49,500 nt of DNA from Neocallimastix lanati (nom. inval.) (GCA_016946835.1 JACVTC010000003.1:1983001-2032500), one strand, 5' to 3'; counted from the first letter of the stretch, positions 11,271-30,492 are shown. Translations and numbers: made by a program. The notes: generated by a model not told the origin, from the sequence alone.

Positions 11271-11480
11271 TTGTTATTTTGGATTTAATTATATTATATT
11301 CAGGTCATATAATTGTCATTTCTTAAGAAATTTCATTAAAAAAAATAAATGTTTTGATCTTATATCAAAAGAAGTTGATCTTTTCCTAATTTCATTTTTA
11401 ATTTTTATATTTTGTTATTGATATAGATTCTTCAAATTCTTTTTTCGAGATGATTATGTAAACTTTCGTATTTTAATATT
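9743..11480 (-). pseudogene. Dead MULE-type transposase with Asn-rich C-terminal extension
   Basis: Read on the minus strand, coding-like blocks occur in order. Near 11,420 comes KNEIRKRSTSFDIRSKHLF. Near 11,210-11,070 comes LPSDVVTFEEIPDESEYYRT, then NSNIIIFQLPFQEKLFMRYSDK. After a frameshift at about 11,060 come IYNIIKSICYEQHYDKILKF and IEHITNNTSESFNNNLF (about 10,925). These match, as I recall the family, the flanks of the MULE transposase domain in gut-fungal and microsporidian elements. The middle, which holds the DGTF block and the catalytic DDE residues, is missing between YSDK and IYNIIK. Downstream are an (NNE)n/(NNK)n repeat and a readable Lys/Glu-rich tail ending NMLIPKNYEEL at a TGA (9745-9743). 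Multiple stops and frameshifts make it non-functional. The tail might belong to a different gene. Confidence 0.65.
10369..10606. repeat. 9-bp tandem repeat ATTATTTTC / ATTATTTTT
   Basis: More than 25 copies of a 9-mer. The left two thirds read ATTATTTTC and the right third ATTATTTTT. On the minus strand, in one frame, it encodes (NNE)n preceded by (NNK)n, which fits a low-complexity linker in the MULE-associated relic. The long plus-strand Ile/Phe frame is a shadow. Confidence 0.85.
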
Positions 11481-11545
11481 TTTTTTTTTTTAAGAATAGG
11501 AATAAGCTTTATTTAATAATATTCAAAAAAAAAAAAAAAAAATAC

Positions 11546-11960
11546 ATGAAAATAAAAAGCATGAAAATTTTGATAACTCCATATGGATAAAAATTATCAT
11601 TCGAATCTGTATCGGAATTTTTCCTTTGCCTTATTGTTTTGGATGTCGACACTCTTGGAAATGGTAGGTTCAATAATATACAAATTGATCATGGTGTAAA
11701 TATCACTAATCATAATAGGTATAACATTAGTAAGGAATTACGCTATCCTCACAAAATATGAAATCGGGAAAGAAGATTCTCTCGAAGGTGATTGTAAGAT
11801 ATTATTAATAATACACCTTTTTTCCCCCGAATTGATCTTTTAAGATTTTATATTCTGTATTCTTGATAAGAAGGAGACACTGGATGTAAAAATTAATATT
11901 ATCATCAAAATCTTCCTCTTTATCATCAGGATTGTTCAGAGATTTCACATGAACAAAAAT
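11546..11960 (-). pseudogene. Coding-like relic upstream of the MULE transposase
   Basis: This segment has clearly higher GC than its surroundings. Its minus strand shows short readable blocks such as DDKEEDFDDNINFYIQCLLL (about 11,920) and PFPRVSTSKTIRQRKNS (about 11,660), separated by stops and frame changes. It lies directly 5' of the MULE relic on the same strand and may be the element's N-terminal part or a second insertion. The plus strand also has partly open frames (for example FFLCLIVLDVDTLGNGRF), so even the strand is uncertain. The family is not recognised. Confidence 0.3.
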
Positions 11961-11992
11961 TAATATCCATTATTATAATAATAATAATAATA

Positions 11993-13287
<1,295 letters not shown>

Positions 13288-13513
13288 TTACTGGTCATGA
13301 GGTTTAACCATTCCAGGAATACTCATAGCGTGTGCAAATTCAGCCTTTCTCTTTTCTTCAGCTTCAGCTTCACGTTCATCAAGATAAAGATCACTATTAT
13401 CACCAGCGAATTCCTTTAATATTTATAATTATAATAATAAATTTTATATATATATATATATACATAATTAGATATAATTTATTAAACGTTAGAATAAATT
13501 TATTATATATTTT

Positions 13514-13546
<33 letters not shown>

Positions 13547-14095
13547 GTCACTATTATTAATATGATTAGTATTAATTATAATTACCTTTAATTGAATAAG
13601 GAAATCTCTTATGTGTAATTTGAATTTAATGAAGTCCATGTTAGTACTGAATAATACTGTAACAAATTGTTCAATTTGAATTCTAAAATAAAAAAATAAA
13701 AAAATAAAAAAAAAAAATTAATGTTAAAATTTTAAATATATGACATATGTATTAATGTAATTAAATATTTACGGTTGAAGATGTGGGAAAGCATTTCTTA
13801 ATAAATTAGTGACGTAACCCTTTAAAAATTCAGAATTAGTCATATTTGGATTTGAAACTTGAGATGGATCAAATAATGGTGCTGTGATTTTATTAGTTTC
13901 AACAAGATGGAACATTTGAGCTAAAACCATACATTGAAGCTTAAATCCTTTATTTTTTATTTTTAATTTATTTTATTTTAATTTATTATTTTTTTTTTAT
14001 TATTATCATATTTTTAATATATATATATATAGAATAAAGAGTGAAGTATAATAAAATAAAAATAAAAATAAATAAATATATAAATATATTAAAAG

Positions 14096-14140
<45 letters not shown>

Positions 14141-17100
14141 ATATTAATTGATTGGTATTAAAATATAAGCATATAAATTAATAAATATCTTGACAATATA
14201 TTTATGAATATAGAAATATTTACCAGCTTTGTGATCAGTATCAGTAAGAACATAGAATATATCTTGTAATATATTTAAGAAATAGGTTTGATAGAAAGCA
14301 TTAGCAATATTACTATCGACTTTAGAGAAATTGGTTAATAATTCTAAACAAATAGAAAGACCAATATCAGCAATATTTCTCATTGTATGCTTAAAGGCCC
14401 AAACAATACTATCCATAATCAATTTGAACATTTGAGGTGAAAGTTGAAGAAGAGCTGGGAAACAATGTTGATTAATTGCACGAATTAATCTAAAGAAACC
14501 ATCACGATGTTCTGGGTATTCGGAAAAGTCCTTATTAATCATATTTAAGGTACATTCAAATACATGTTGTAATATAGCTGGTACTTGTTCAGTAATTAAT
14601 TTTCCCATTTTACCAACAATACTAGCCATAACACTTAATACTTCAGCATCTCTAGCAGGCTCAACATTTCTTTCATAATCACCGAGAACATGTTCTAAAA
14701 GTGGTGGAATAATATTTTGCATAATTAATGGAAGATCTTCAGCTTTAGTAATATAAGTTTCACTAAGTTTTAAAATTTCTTTCTTAATTGTTCTTAAACC
14801 ACGAATTCTTGGAGTATTGGTAGCAATTAATCCTATATTTATTTTTTTAAAACAAAAATAATACAAAATTAATTATTCATATAAGTATTCATTAAAAAAA
14901 AAAAATAGAAAATAAAAAAAAAAAAAAATTAAATAAAAAATAAAATAAAATAAAAAATAAAATAAAATATAATATAATAAAATAAATTAAAATAAATAGT
15001 AGAAATATAAATATAAAGCACAGATTGAATAAAATAAAATAAAATAAAATAAAATAAAATAAAATAAAATAAATAATAGAAATATAAATGCAAAGTACAA
15101 ATTGAATAAAATAAAATAAAATAAATAGTAGTAAACATAAATGTAAAGTACAGATTAAATAAAATAAAATAAAACAAAATAAAATAAACAATTTATAAAT
15201 TATTTTAATATTGATACCTTGTGTTGCAATTCCTTCAGAAATTAGTCCACTGACAACTCTATAAAGACCTAACATATCCATGAAAATACGACTATATTGA
15301 ACAATAAATGAATTACCAATAGATGAGCAAGCTGAGACGTTAGTTTTTAAAATGTTACCTAATAATTTAACATTTTCTGGATTATTCAATACATCAACAT
15401 TATTATTGGCTTGAGTCATAATATTATCCCACTGTTTTTCCATAAAAATTTTTAATAAACAAATAATAATAAATAAATAAAATTTAAAAAAAAAAAATAT
15501 TTTATTAATAATTTTAAATTATTATTAAAATTAAAACAAGATGTATATATATTTAGAAAAGAAAGTAAAATTACAGCTTGATTTGGTAATTCCATAAGCT
15601 TTTGAACTAATTTTTCTTGTATATTCTTATTTGGTTGAGCTGAGACCATATAACCAACAGCTTCATAGAAAGTTTGAACCTTTTAAATATTATTATTATT
15701 ATTATTATATTTTTTTTTTTTTTTTTATTTTTTTTTTTTTTTATTAATTATATATATATAGTTTTATTAGTTTTATTTTTTATTTATATAATCTATTATT
15801 TATTTATAACAAAATATAAATAAATATAAATTTTTATATAAAATCTTACTTGTTGTGGTCTAAGATCTGAAGTAATTTCACTAATCGATGCTATAATTTC
15901 TTCAATATATGGCATTAACTCACCAGTTTGTTGCATAACAAAATGACGTCTACATTTTTGAGAAATTTTTATAAATGAATCACATGCCATATCTTGTACA
16001 CCTTCGTGAGTTTCATGCATAAATTCAAATAATTTGTTTACAACAGTTTTAAGGAATTTCCAGTGAGCCTTTAAAAATCTTGGATATTGACCTACAACGT
16101 ACATAATATTTGCAGCTACAACTGCTTTATTATCTTTTCCCCTTTTCATTTCACATAAACCTAAAAGTTCCTTAATAACAGTAACAAGGAATCTTTTTTC
16201 AGTATCTTCACTCATAGCACCACTAATAGAACCAATAGCCCAACATAATTTATTTAAATTATCCCATGACCATTCAGAACCATCGACCTTATTAATATAT
16301 AAATTAAGTTATTATTAATAAGGTTTAAATATATATAACAATTTATAAAAAATAAAAAAAAAAAAAAAAAGTATATTACTTGTTTTTGTAATTTTTCAGA
16401 CATAATTTCTTTTGTATCCATCATATCTAAGTGAGTAAGGTAAACAAGAACTTCACGCATACTTTTATATAAGGTAATGGTATCACTTTCTTTAACGAAT
16501 TCTCTGACAATTTCACCTTCATCATTTTCAACAATTAAAACCTTTATAATTTTTTTAAAATATTTTAATTAATATATATATATATATATATAATATAAAT
16601 ATAAAAAATATTTATAAAAGAGGTATATATTATTTTTCTAAACATACTTCTTCTGGTTTAACCATACGTTCAATCATAACAACACGTAAAGTTGATAAGA
16701 CATCTTTATATATATGTTTGCGAAGAGAAATATCATCAAGGTAACCAGGATTCATATTTAATAATTGCATACCAACGTGAGGAATCTTTTGAATTTCTTC
16801 ATATAATTCTGCAACCTTTTATAAAAAAAAAAAAAAAAAAATAACACATTATAAAATAAATAATATATTTATTATTAAAAAAATAAACTATAACAATAGT
16901 TTTATATTAATATATATCAATTCTATTTTAATACTTACTAATTTTGCCCAATATTCTAAACAAATTTTGAAAATTTCACGATCGCGAACAAGAGAAATTC
17001 TAAGAAGATACCAATGACCCGTTAATAATAATTCACGTTGAGGTTCAATTAACTATTATATATATATATGAAAAAATATTTTTATTAAATAATAATGAAT

Positions 17101-18971
17101 ATTATTTATTTAAATATATATATAGATATATATTTATTTCAAAATTCAATTAGAAAAAATTACTTTAACGTGTTCAGAAAAGAAATTAACTAAAAATAAT
17201 GCAAGATTTTGAACAAATTGTTGTTCTTCATCATTCATTTGTTCATCGTAAAGACTAGCAAAATCTTTTAGTGTATATAGAGAAATATAAATATTAATTT
17301 TTTAATTATTAAATAATATTATTTAATTTCTATGGTTATTTAACATAACATTGTTCCTTGGATTATTTAAAATAAATTACCTGTATCCTTTGGAATCATA
17401 TTCATAACTGAAGTTATAACCATTTCGTATAATATACCAAATTTATTATTGTATTCTTCAACATTTAATGAACCAATTTCAGTCAAGCATTTTAATGTTG
17501 GGTTTCTAAACATTGGAACTTCTAAGAACTATTTTCATTTTTCAAAAATAATATATTAATTGATATTGTATATTTATATTTTATTTAAATCTTTTATATA
17601 TTAATTAACAATATTATTATTTTATTAATAATAATAATAATAATATTAATATTAATAATAATAGTAAAAACATACTCTATTACGTAAAATATCAATAATG
17701 TTTGTTTCAAATATATATCCTAATGGAATCCAATTTAAAAATCTTAATAAAGTTTCTAATGTAGCACGAATTAGACTTGGTTTTTGAGCTTTTTCTAAAA
17801 CTTCATGGCAAAGCTGGAAAATTTCTGAAAATTCTCCACACATACTATTTTTTAAATTTTTAATCTTCTTTTGAGTCATTTGTTCAGCTGAATAATCAAA
17901 AATTTCTTCACTATTTAATTTATAGATAATTTAATTTTTCGTTTTATAATTTGATATTTATGGATTATAAAAAGCAAATAAATTTCAAATCATACAATTT
18001 TATTTGGATTTCAATAAATTTTCATATTTTATACAAAATATCATGTAATTAATAAAATTTAAGTTTTATTTATTATTAAATGCATATCTTAGATATAAAT
18101 TTATCATATTCAATTATACAAACCTAAGTAACTTTAAGATATTCATATTGTTTTCACATAAAGATAAATTAGTCTTACTCGATGCAACAATATCTGGTAT
18201 AAAGGTTGGCCAATTATGTGGCCATTCTTGTTTTAATATCTAGTTATTGTGAATAATTATAAAATTTTAATATATATTCAATAATAGTTTTTACTAAAAA
18301 CTCTAATATATATATGTATTTCTTACTTGAACAAGAACCAAATTCAATTTATTTAAATAAGCTCTTTCACTAACAAGTTTCGATTCATCTGAAGAAGACT
18401 TAATAACAATGGATACAATAAAATTTTTTATACCTATTTAAAAATTTAAATTATAATTATAATTTTAATTTCGATTTTAATTTAAACAACAATCTTAATT
18501 TCGAATTCAATTTTATTTATTTTAAATTTAATAATTTATTTTCTTACCATCTGCTTGTTCTTTTGGTAAAATCTTCCAACGGGTTTTAATTAATGTTTCT
18601 AAAATTTGTAAAGCAATATACTATAATAATAAATATTTATATAAATTAAAATAATGTTTAATACAAATATTTTCCATATTAATAAATATATAAATATCAA
18701 TATTACTTTTGTTTGAATAAATTGGGACTTCTCTAAAATTTGGTCCACTCTTGTCCAAGAATCGGGATGTTCTTTAAATTGAGCGATAACATTTCCCGCA
18801 CGTTGGGACTATAAAATTATTAAAAAATAATTATTCATATAATATTTATTACATATAAAAAATAATTAATAAAAATCATTATAAAATTATATATAATAAA
18901 GCAATAAAATTATTTATGATTTTTATAAATAAAAAAAAGCTCTATTTATTTATAATAATATTAATTTATTC

Positions 18972-19008
<37 letters not shown>

Positions 19009-19970
19009 CTCTTATATATATCATTAGATATATATGTATATGTTTATAAAATTATTGAACAAAATTCAATTATTAGCTTTAGATGGAAGACCATCTTAAA
19101 ATTTTATATACTATTAGATTAACATTTTTCATATACATTTCACAATACATTTATTGAAATAATATTAAATGAAATTTAATTATCATTAATTTTTATTTCC
19201 TTTATGAAATAATTTATTAATCATTTTATTGCCCTTTTTTTTTTTTTTACAAAAAAAAAAAAAAAAAAAAAAAATAACTATATTAAAATAATTTAAAATG
19301 AATAATCAAATTTCTAAAATTATCAAACTAATTGAAAATTAAATGATCAGCTTATTTTTGTATTTTTTTTATACTTTCATATTTTTTAAATTATTAAATA
19401 TCATCTAATATAAATTAACTGGATTTACAACAAACTTAACATCAAATTTTATAATATTTATATATATATATGTATCATTTAAAACATCTATAATACATGT
19501 ATATGATTAATTTGCCTATTATTGTCAAATTATTAATTCAAAACTGCAATATCAAAATTAAAAGATAGTCATATAAATTTAGGAACAAGTATAATGAAAA
19601 TAGTTGATTCATATATATATATAATATTAATATTCTTTAAAACCAAATTAAATATATATATATATATAAAAAATAAAAAAAAAAAAAAATAAAAAAAAAA
19701 AAACAATGGAATATCAATCTTTTTATATGAATTAGGAAATTTTTAAAATTATTTTTTTTTTAAAAAGTATATATATCATAAAAAATATAATAAAAGTATA
19801 ATAATAGTATAATATTATTGCATCTTGGTAATTTTTGTAATTTGCTTTTTATCTTATTTAAATATTAGATATATATAACATACCTCTGGTCCACCCTTGA
19901 AAAAAGTTTCTACTATAGAATCTAATAAATTAATATCTAATTCACGTGAAAAATCTAATATATTTTCCAT
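13288..19970 (-). CDS. XPO1/CRM1: Exportin-1 (CRM1), nuclear export receptor; 18 exons, complete
   Basis: Exons in coding order: 19884-19970, 18707-18808, 18548-18620, 18327-18433, 18124-18239, 17676-17910, 17381-17528, 17164-17264, 16939-17052, 16648-16815, 16380-16541, 15850-16287, 15575-15679, 15218-15431, 14224-14832, 13773-13947, 13586-13682, 13288-13413. They sum to 3177 nt (1058 residues), close to the roughly 1070 of other CRM1 proteins, with all phases consistent. The protein is a HEAT-repeat karyopherin that, with Ran-GTP, carries proteins with leucine-rich export signals out of the nucleus. Diagnostic stretches are [14 protein letters not shown] (N-terminus), [16 protein letters not shown] (CRIME domain), [20 protein letters not shown] and [20 protein letters not shown] (NES-groove region), [19 protein letters not shown] and [13 protein letters not shown] (C-terminus). 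Cys516 in LLGLC aligns with the leptomycin-B-reactive Cys528 of human CRM1. Intron 1 is 1075 bp; the others are 86-385 bp. Confidence 0.96.
14992..15170. repeat. Minisatellite in exportin intron 14, related to 9580-9723
   Basis: Three diverged units lie in an (AAAAT)n background. Each contains a block like AAGTACAGATTGAATAAAAT preceded by AAATAAATAGTAGAA, the reverse complement of the 48-bp unit at 9580. Spacing between units is about 50-76 bp because the AAAAT filler varies in length. Confidence 0.75.
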
Positions 19971-22920
19971 CTTTAATGAAACATATAATAAGTTTAATAA
20001 TTTAAAATAATAAAATGTTATTTATTTCTTTATGTTTAAATATAAATATATAAATATATAATGTTTACTAATTCTATTTTTTACTTTTTAATAGTACTTT
20101 ATCTATTATAAAAGTTCAATTTATAAAATAAAAAAAAAATATAAAGTAATAAATAAATTAAAATAATAAAATTGAATTATAAAAAAACAAATAAAAAAAA
20201 AATGGATATATTGTATTTTATAAAAAAGAACTAAATAACTTTTTTTATTTTTGTATAAAATTCAGATGAACTAATGATTATAATTACAATTTTAAAAATA
20301 ACCTTAAGAAAGAGCTAGGATAAAAAAAATTTTTTTTTTCTTTTTTTTTTTTTTTATTATTATGTATATTTAATATATATATAATGTAAATTCAATATAT
20401 TATTTAAATTTAAAGTTCATATACACTCAAAATAAAAAATTAATAAAAAAAATAATATTGATATAATTACTAATATAAAAAATATATATTTTATAATTAT
20501 AGAACAATAATGGAAACATTATTTAATTTATATAATTAAAGACTTTTTTTTTCTATTCAAGTATATTTTTACCTATACTATTCTCTAGAAAATTTTTAAA
20601 TAAAAAATTTTATTTAACTATTTATTAATATATTCATTTATTTATTTTTTTGTTAATATACTATTATTTATTTATTTACTTTTTTATTTAATATTTGAAC
20701 TTATCTCTATAACTATTGGATCAATATAGATAATTACATATTCTATATAATTTATAATTATTAAAATAATATATATATCATATTATAATTAATAATTAAA
20801 ATAAAAATTAATTAATTATATTACAATTTCATTTTTCAATATATTATAATATATATTATTAATATATTATTTAAATAAAGTTCAATTGCTTAATGATTTA
20901 AGATAAAAAATAAATTTTTTAAATTTGAAAATTTTAGATTATAAATTAGAATAAGATCAAAATGAGTATAAATTAATATATGAAGCTAATTTATTTTATA
21001 TATATTATATATTATAGAAAAAAAATGGAAAAAATGTGAAAAGAAGTGAAATAATTGCTTCGAGAATTTTACCTATACATAAAAATTAATCCATAAAAAT
21101 TATATAAATTTATATATTTTAAATTAATGGTGAGTTTATATTACTAATTATTTTTTTTTATAGTAATTTTATGCATAATACTTTTAATATGCATATAACA
21201 AAATAATAATTAATAATTACTAATGTAAAAAATATTAAAAACATCAAAATCATTATCAGATTATTTCTTTATATACTTTTATTAATATTTTTTTGAGAAT
21301 TTGCATACTTAATATTTTTTTATTTATATAATAAGTTAATATTTATTTGCATAATTATTTTTTTATTTATATATTCTTTACTACTTAATTTTGTGGTTTT
21401 ATTAATATTAATAATTTATCTCTATTCAATTCATTGAAGAGTATTAAATAAATATATTAAAAATGGATAATACATTTAATTAGAATTAAAAAAAATTTAA
21501 TAAACTTTAAATAATATAAATTTTAAGTATATCAAACTATCAATGGAAAAAATAATTATATTAGTTTTACTATTGATATAATCAATTTTTTAAAAATACT
21601 TTAGTATAAAAATAAAGCTTTTCATAAAAATTAAACTGTATAGAAGTTTGGTTTTTCAATGTTTTATATTTTTAGTTTTTTTTTTATTAAAAACGTTATT
21701 ACAATATTTATACATTATAGTTACTTTTTTTATTATTATCAATTTTTTTTATTTTTTTTATGATGAATTTATTTTTATTTTATTTTTTTTATTATTATTA
21801 TCAATTTTTTTTTTTTTTATTATTATTATCAATTTTTTTATTTTTATTATGATGAATTTATTTTTATTTTATTTTTATGATTATTAAGTTTTTTATTTTA
21901 TTTTTATTATTATTATCAATTTTTTTATTTTGATTTTGATTATTATTAATTTTTTTATTTTTAATTTTATTGTTCATGTTATAAAAGTTTTAAATATTTG
22001 AAAACTTTTGATTATATAATCTTTTTAATCATGTTTTGTGATTAATAATTAATAATAATAATTTTATTATTATAATTATTAATAAAGTTAATATTAATAC
22101 TTGATTCTCTCATCGGTAATATTATTTTTTTATAATATATATATATTCTTTATTTATTATAATATTTCAGTAAATATATCATATCTTTGTTTAAAATACA
22201 TATATATAATAAAAAATTTAATCCGTAAATTTAATTATTTTTACTAATTTGATTTTGCTAAAATATTGTATTAAATATTCATTAATAATTTATAATCATA
22301 TTTATTCTTATTTATATATATTTATTTAAAATTAAATGATAATTATTTAATCTCTTAATAAATATTAATTATTATAATATTAGATATTATACAGTAGATA
22401 TTATAAATTTTTATTTTATAATATTATATGATATTACTTTATATTTGAAAAATTAATATTTAAAACACCACAATTATTTGCTAATTCGTACAATATATAC
22501 AAAATTTTACTTTTTTATTTATATAATATGAATGCTTTTTTTTTTAAAAAAAAAAAAATTTAATATAAAGCTTTTTCAAATTATTTGTAATATTTAAAAT
22601 TAAATTTTTATTTAATTTTGCCAAATTTAGAAATTTAATTAAATAATTAATAAATAGTAAATAATAAAAGTTTATTATTTTTTAAAAAAAAAAAAAAATT
22701 ATAAAATATAAAACTACTTTTTTTTATCTCATTTTATTTAATAAGATACTATAAAAAATAAAAATAGAATCTATATTTTTTTATTTAATTTAAATGCTTA
22801 AATAAAATTTGGCTTTATTTATATGTCATATTATTTTCTTATAATAGTGAAAGTATTAAATAATATAGTATTAATAAATTATTCAATTTTTAATTATTTG
22901 TGAATAGTTGCTGTACACTG
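19971..22920. other. Gene-poor AT desert upstream of exportin-1
   Basis: Nearly pure A/T. It would contain the exportin promoter and 5' leader, but no distinct element can be named. From about 21,720 to 21,960 a loose repeat of TTATTATTATCAATTTTTTT alternates with ATGATGAATTTATTTTTA. The Phe/Ile-rich frame at 21648-21887 is a translation of this repeat, not a gene. Confidence 0.5.
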
Positions 22921-22923
22921 TAT

Positions 22924-22974
22924 TTTATTAAAATTATTTTGCCTTTTTATAAAAGGCAAAATAATTTTAATAAA
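22924..22974. repeat. Perfect 24-bp inverted repeat with 3-nt loop
   Basis: The left arm (22924-22947) ends in TTATTTTGCCTTTT and the right arm (22951-22974) begins AAAAGGCAAAATAA. All 24 bases pair perfectly around the loop TAT. The GGC/GCC core makes it distinct from the AT-only background. Confidence 0.9.
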
Positions 22975-23199
22975 GTCCAATTATATATAATAATATAAAA
23001 ATTTTTAAAATATTTATCTAATTTTTTTATTATTTTAATTTATATTATTTATTTTAATGTAATTCTTCAATTATAATTAAATAATAGTTTCTATATATTA
23101 TGATGAATTAATATAAAAAAATTTTTTTATTATTAATATATAAAATAAAAGTAAAATAAGAAAAAAAAAAGTATATAAATATATAACTTGAAATTAAAA

Positions 23200-23201
<2 letters not shown>

Positions 23202-23251
<50 letters not shown>

Positions 23252-23311
23252 TATAAAAAAAATAATATAAATTTTAATAAAAATATAAAAATACTTGTAA
23301 TTCATTAATTT

Positions 23312-23349
<38 letters not shown>
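23202..23349. repeat. Facing poly(A) and poly(T) tracts
   Basis: Forty-eight consecutive A (23202-23249) are followed 64 bp later by 36 consecutive T (23314-23349). As transcribed RNA they would form a long hairpin. No gene is nearby. Confidence 0.85.
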
Positions 23350-23589
23350 CTATATTTTTTTCTATTCTTGTAAATTATTTTATTAACAATTGTTAATTAT
23401 AACTTTATTAGAATTTCTTATTAAATAATATTTTAAAAAAGAATTTATAAATATTAATAATAATATTATTATATTCCTTTTTTAATTATAAAATTTTACA
23501 TTATTTCTCTTAATAATTAACTTAAAAAATAAAGAAATAATTATTTATTTTTCTTATAGAAATAATATTAGCAAATACATTCAAAAATG

Positions 23590-24300
23590 AAACCATGAAG
23601 TATGATAATAAAAACGAAAATAAAAATGTAAAACAATATTATTAAAAAAAAAATAAAAGTTTTAAATACTAATAGAAATGAAGTTCAAAAAATTTAATGT
23701 GTAATATTTAGAGTTTTTATTGTTAATAATAATATCTTTAACTTTAAAAACTAAAAATTTTTATATAGAAAAAAAAATAAATGAAAATGATAAGACATAT
23801 ATGAATAATTTAAATAGGAAAAAATATAATGAAATAGATAAAAAAAATTAATAATAACATTGAAAATTATCAATATTAATCTCTTAATGAAAATAAATAT
23901 GAGTATTTTTTTTAAAAGCTATTCATTCACATTAATCACCTCTTCATACTCGTCCTTTTTTATTAAAATAAGATATGGATTCTCATTAATATCATCATAA
24001 TAAACAAGATCATTACAGCAATTCACATGGTTTAAGAGGACTTCATGAATGACATCAAAGCTCATTTAAAATTTATCATTAAATCAACTACTGATATTAT
24101 TCCGTTAAAGGATAAAAAAGAATTAATAAATAGATAAAAAAAAAATTAATATCATTGGAAATGATAAACTTTAATTATTATTCAGAAAACATTAATCATG
24201 TTAACAATCAGCAATGTCATTATATTGAATGTCATTTTTGTTATTACTATTATTTATATTCATATTTATATGATCATCATAATCTTCCATCCGATATTAA
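23590..24300 (+). pseudogene. Coding-like relic of unknown origin
   Basis: Slightly higher GC and short readable plus-strand blocks, such as KTKNFYIEKKINENDKTYM (about 23,750), KAHLKFIIKSTTDIIPLKDK (about 24,055) and NINHVNNQQCHYIECHFCYY (about 24,190), separated by stops and frame changes. I do not recognise a family. It could be a decayed transposon or gene, or a chance composition fluctuation. Confidence 0.25.
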
Positions 24301-24360
24301 TGAAGATAAGTGAAATAACCATTAAAAAAAATTATTTTTTTTAAAGTGATAATAACATAT

Positions 24361-24616
24361 TTTATATAATTATTATTTATTGAAAAATTTTTTAAAACAG
24401 AAAAATAAAATTTAAAATGGTTTAAATAAATGGAATAAATAAATAACAATATATATATCTGATATTATAAATATTATATATAATTTTTATAATTTATATA
24501 ATTATTATTTATTGAAAAATTTTTTAAAACAGTAAAATAAAATTTATAATGGTTTAAATAAATGGAATAAATAAATAGCAATATATATATCTGATATTAT
24601 AAATATTATATATAAT
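24361..24616. repeat. 132-bp tandem duplication
   Basis: The sequence at 24361-24492 is repeated at 24493-24616 with only a few single-base differences (for example AAAACAGAAAAATAAAATTT versus AAAACAGTAAAATAAAATTT). The low divergence suggests a recent event. Confidence 0.9.
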
Positions 24617-25118
24617 ATCAATTGATTTAAGTAATGTAAATTTATAATATTAAACAATAATGAAAAAAAAAAATTAAAAATAAAAAATAATTGATTTAGT
24701 GTTATACAATGTTTTGTTTTTAAAGTTGTTTGCCTATTAATATTAATATTTTTTTTAATTAATATTTAATTTATATATATCATATTTCAAATCCAGTATT
24801 ATTATTATTATTATTATAATTATTATTATTATTATTATTATTAATTTATGAAACAATATATAATGGTATATATAATAATTTAAAGCAACTCTTTATACAA
24901 AAAAAAAGAGAGAGAGAGAGAGAGAATTATATATATTTTTATAATATTTTTATATTTTGAAGATAGTTATTAATAGCATTAATTCAAAAATTTAAATAAA
25001 TCAATACTTTTTTTTAATATATTATTATATATACTAAAAGGTATATATATTATTATACATTTTAAAAGAAGAATTAATGAAATTAAAAAAAAAAAAATTT
25101 TTTTTAAGTCTTTTTAGG
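24617..25118. other. AT-rich spacer
   Basis: Contains a short ATT array near 24,797-24,842 and a (GA)n tract at about 24,908-24,926. No gene was seen. Confidence 0.5.
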
Positions 25119-29749
<4,631 letters not shown>

Positions 29750-30492
29750 TTTAATGTTTTAATTCTATTAAGAAAAAATACAAAAATTTAAATTGGAATT
29801 ATAATAGTTCTCTATTTTAATACTATATATCCAGTAACATCAATTTTTTTTTTTTTTTTTTAAATATATTTTGATATATTAAATTATTGTTTTTTTTTTT
29901 TTTTACTAGAATAATAATATAAAAATTATATCAATTTTTTTTTCCAAAATTGTATATATTTTTAATTATACTAAAATATTGACGATAGTAATATGCCTTT
30001 ATTATACTAATTTTATTAATGATTTTCTTCCTTTATATAAATAATAATATTCAAATTTTAAACAAAATAATAATTAATTTAATTTTTTTTTATATAATAT
30101 TTATTCTTTATATATTTGTATATTTGTTATCAGCTATTTACTAATGTAGTAGAATATATGCCTTTTGTTGCTCACAGTATCAAGAAAGAAAAATTCTTTT
30201 TTTTTTTTTTTTTTTTTTTGATGAATGTTTGGTTTTTTTTTTGGTTTTTTTTTTTTTGGTTTTTTTGGTTTTTGTTTTTTTTTTTGGTTTTTGTTTTGTT
30301 TTTGTTTTTGTTTTGTTTGAATAATATATGGATATATTGTTTAATTTGTTAATTCACAATTTCTCTTCTCTCAATATTATCAAAAATTAGTCATATGAAT
30401 TTTTATGTAATATCTTAAAAAAAATAAAATAAAATAATATAAAATAATAATTAAATAAATGTTATTAACGAACAATAATTATTATAAAAATG

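Noticed and set aside
14892-15217. Read-through of exportin exon 14 into a Phe/Leu/Ile-rich tail
   Set aside because: This is intron 14: a GTATC donor and AATATAG acceptor restore the conserved exportin frame.
30116-30352. Phe/Leu-rich 78-codon frame
   Set aside because: Translation of a T/G homopolymer-like tract; no splice partner or homology.
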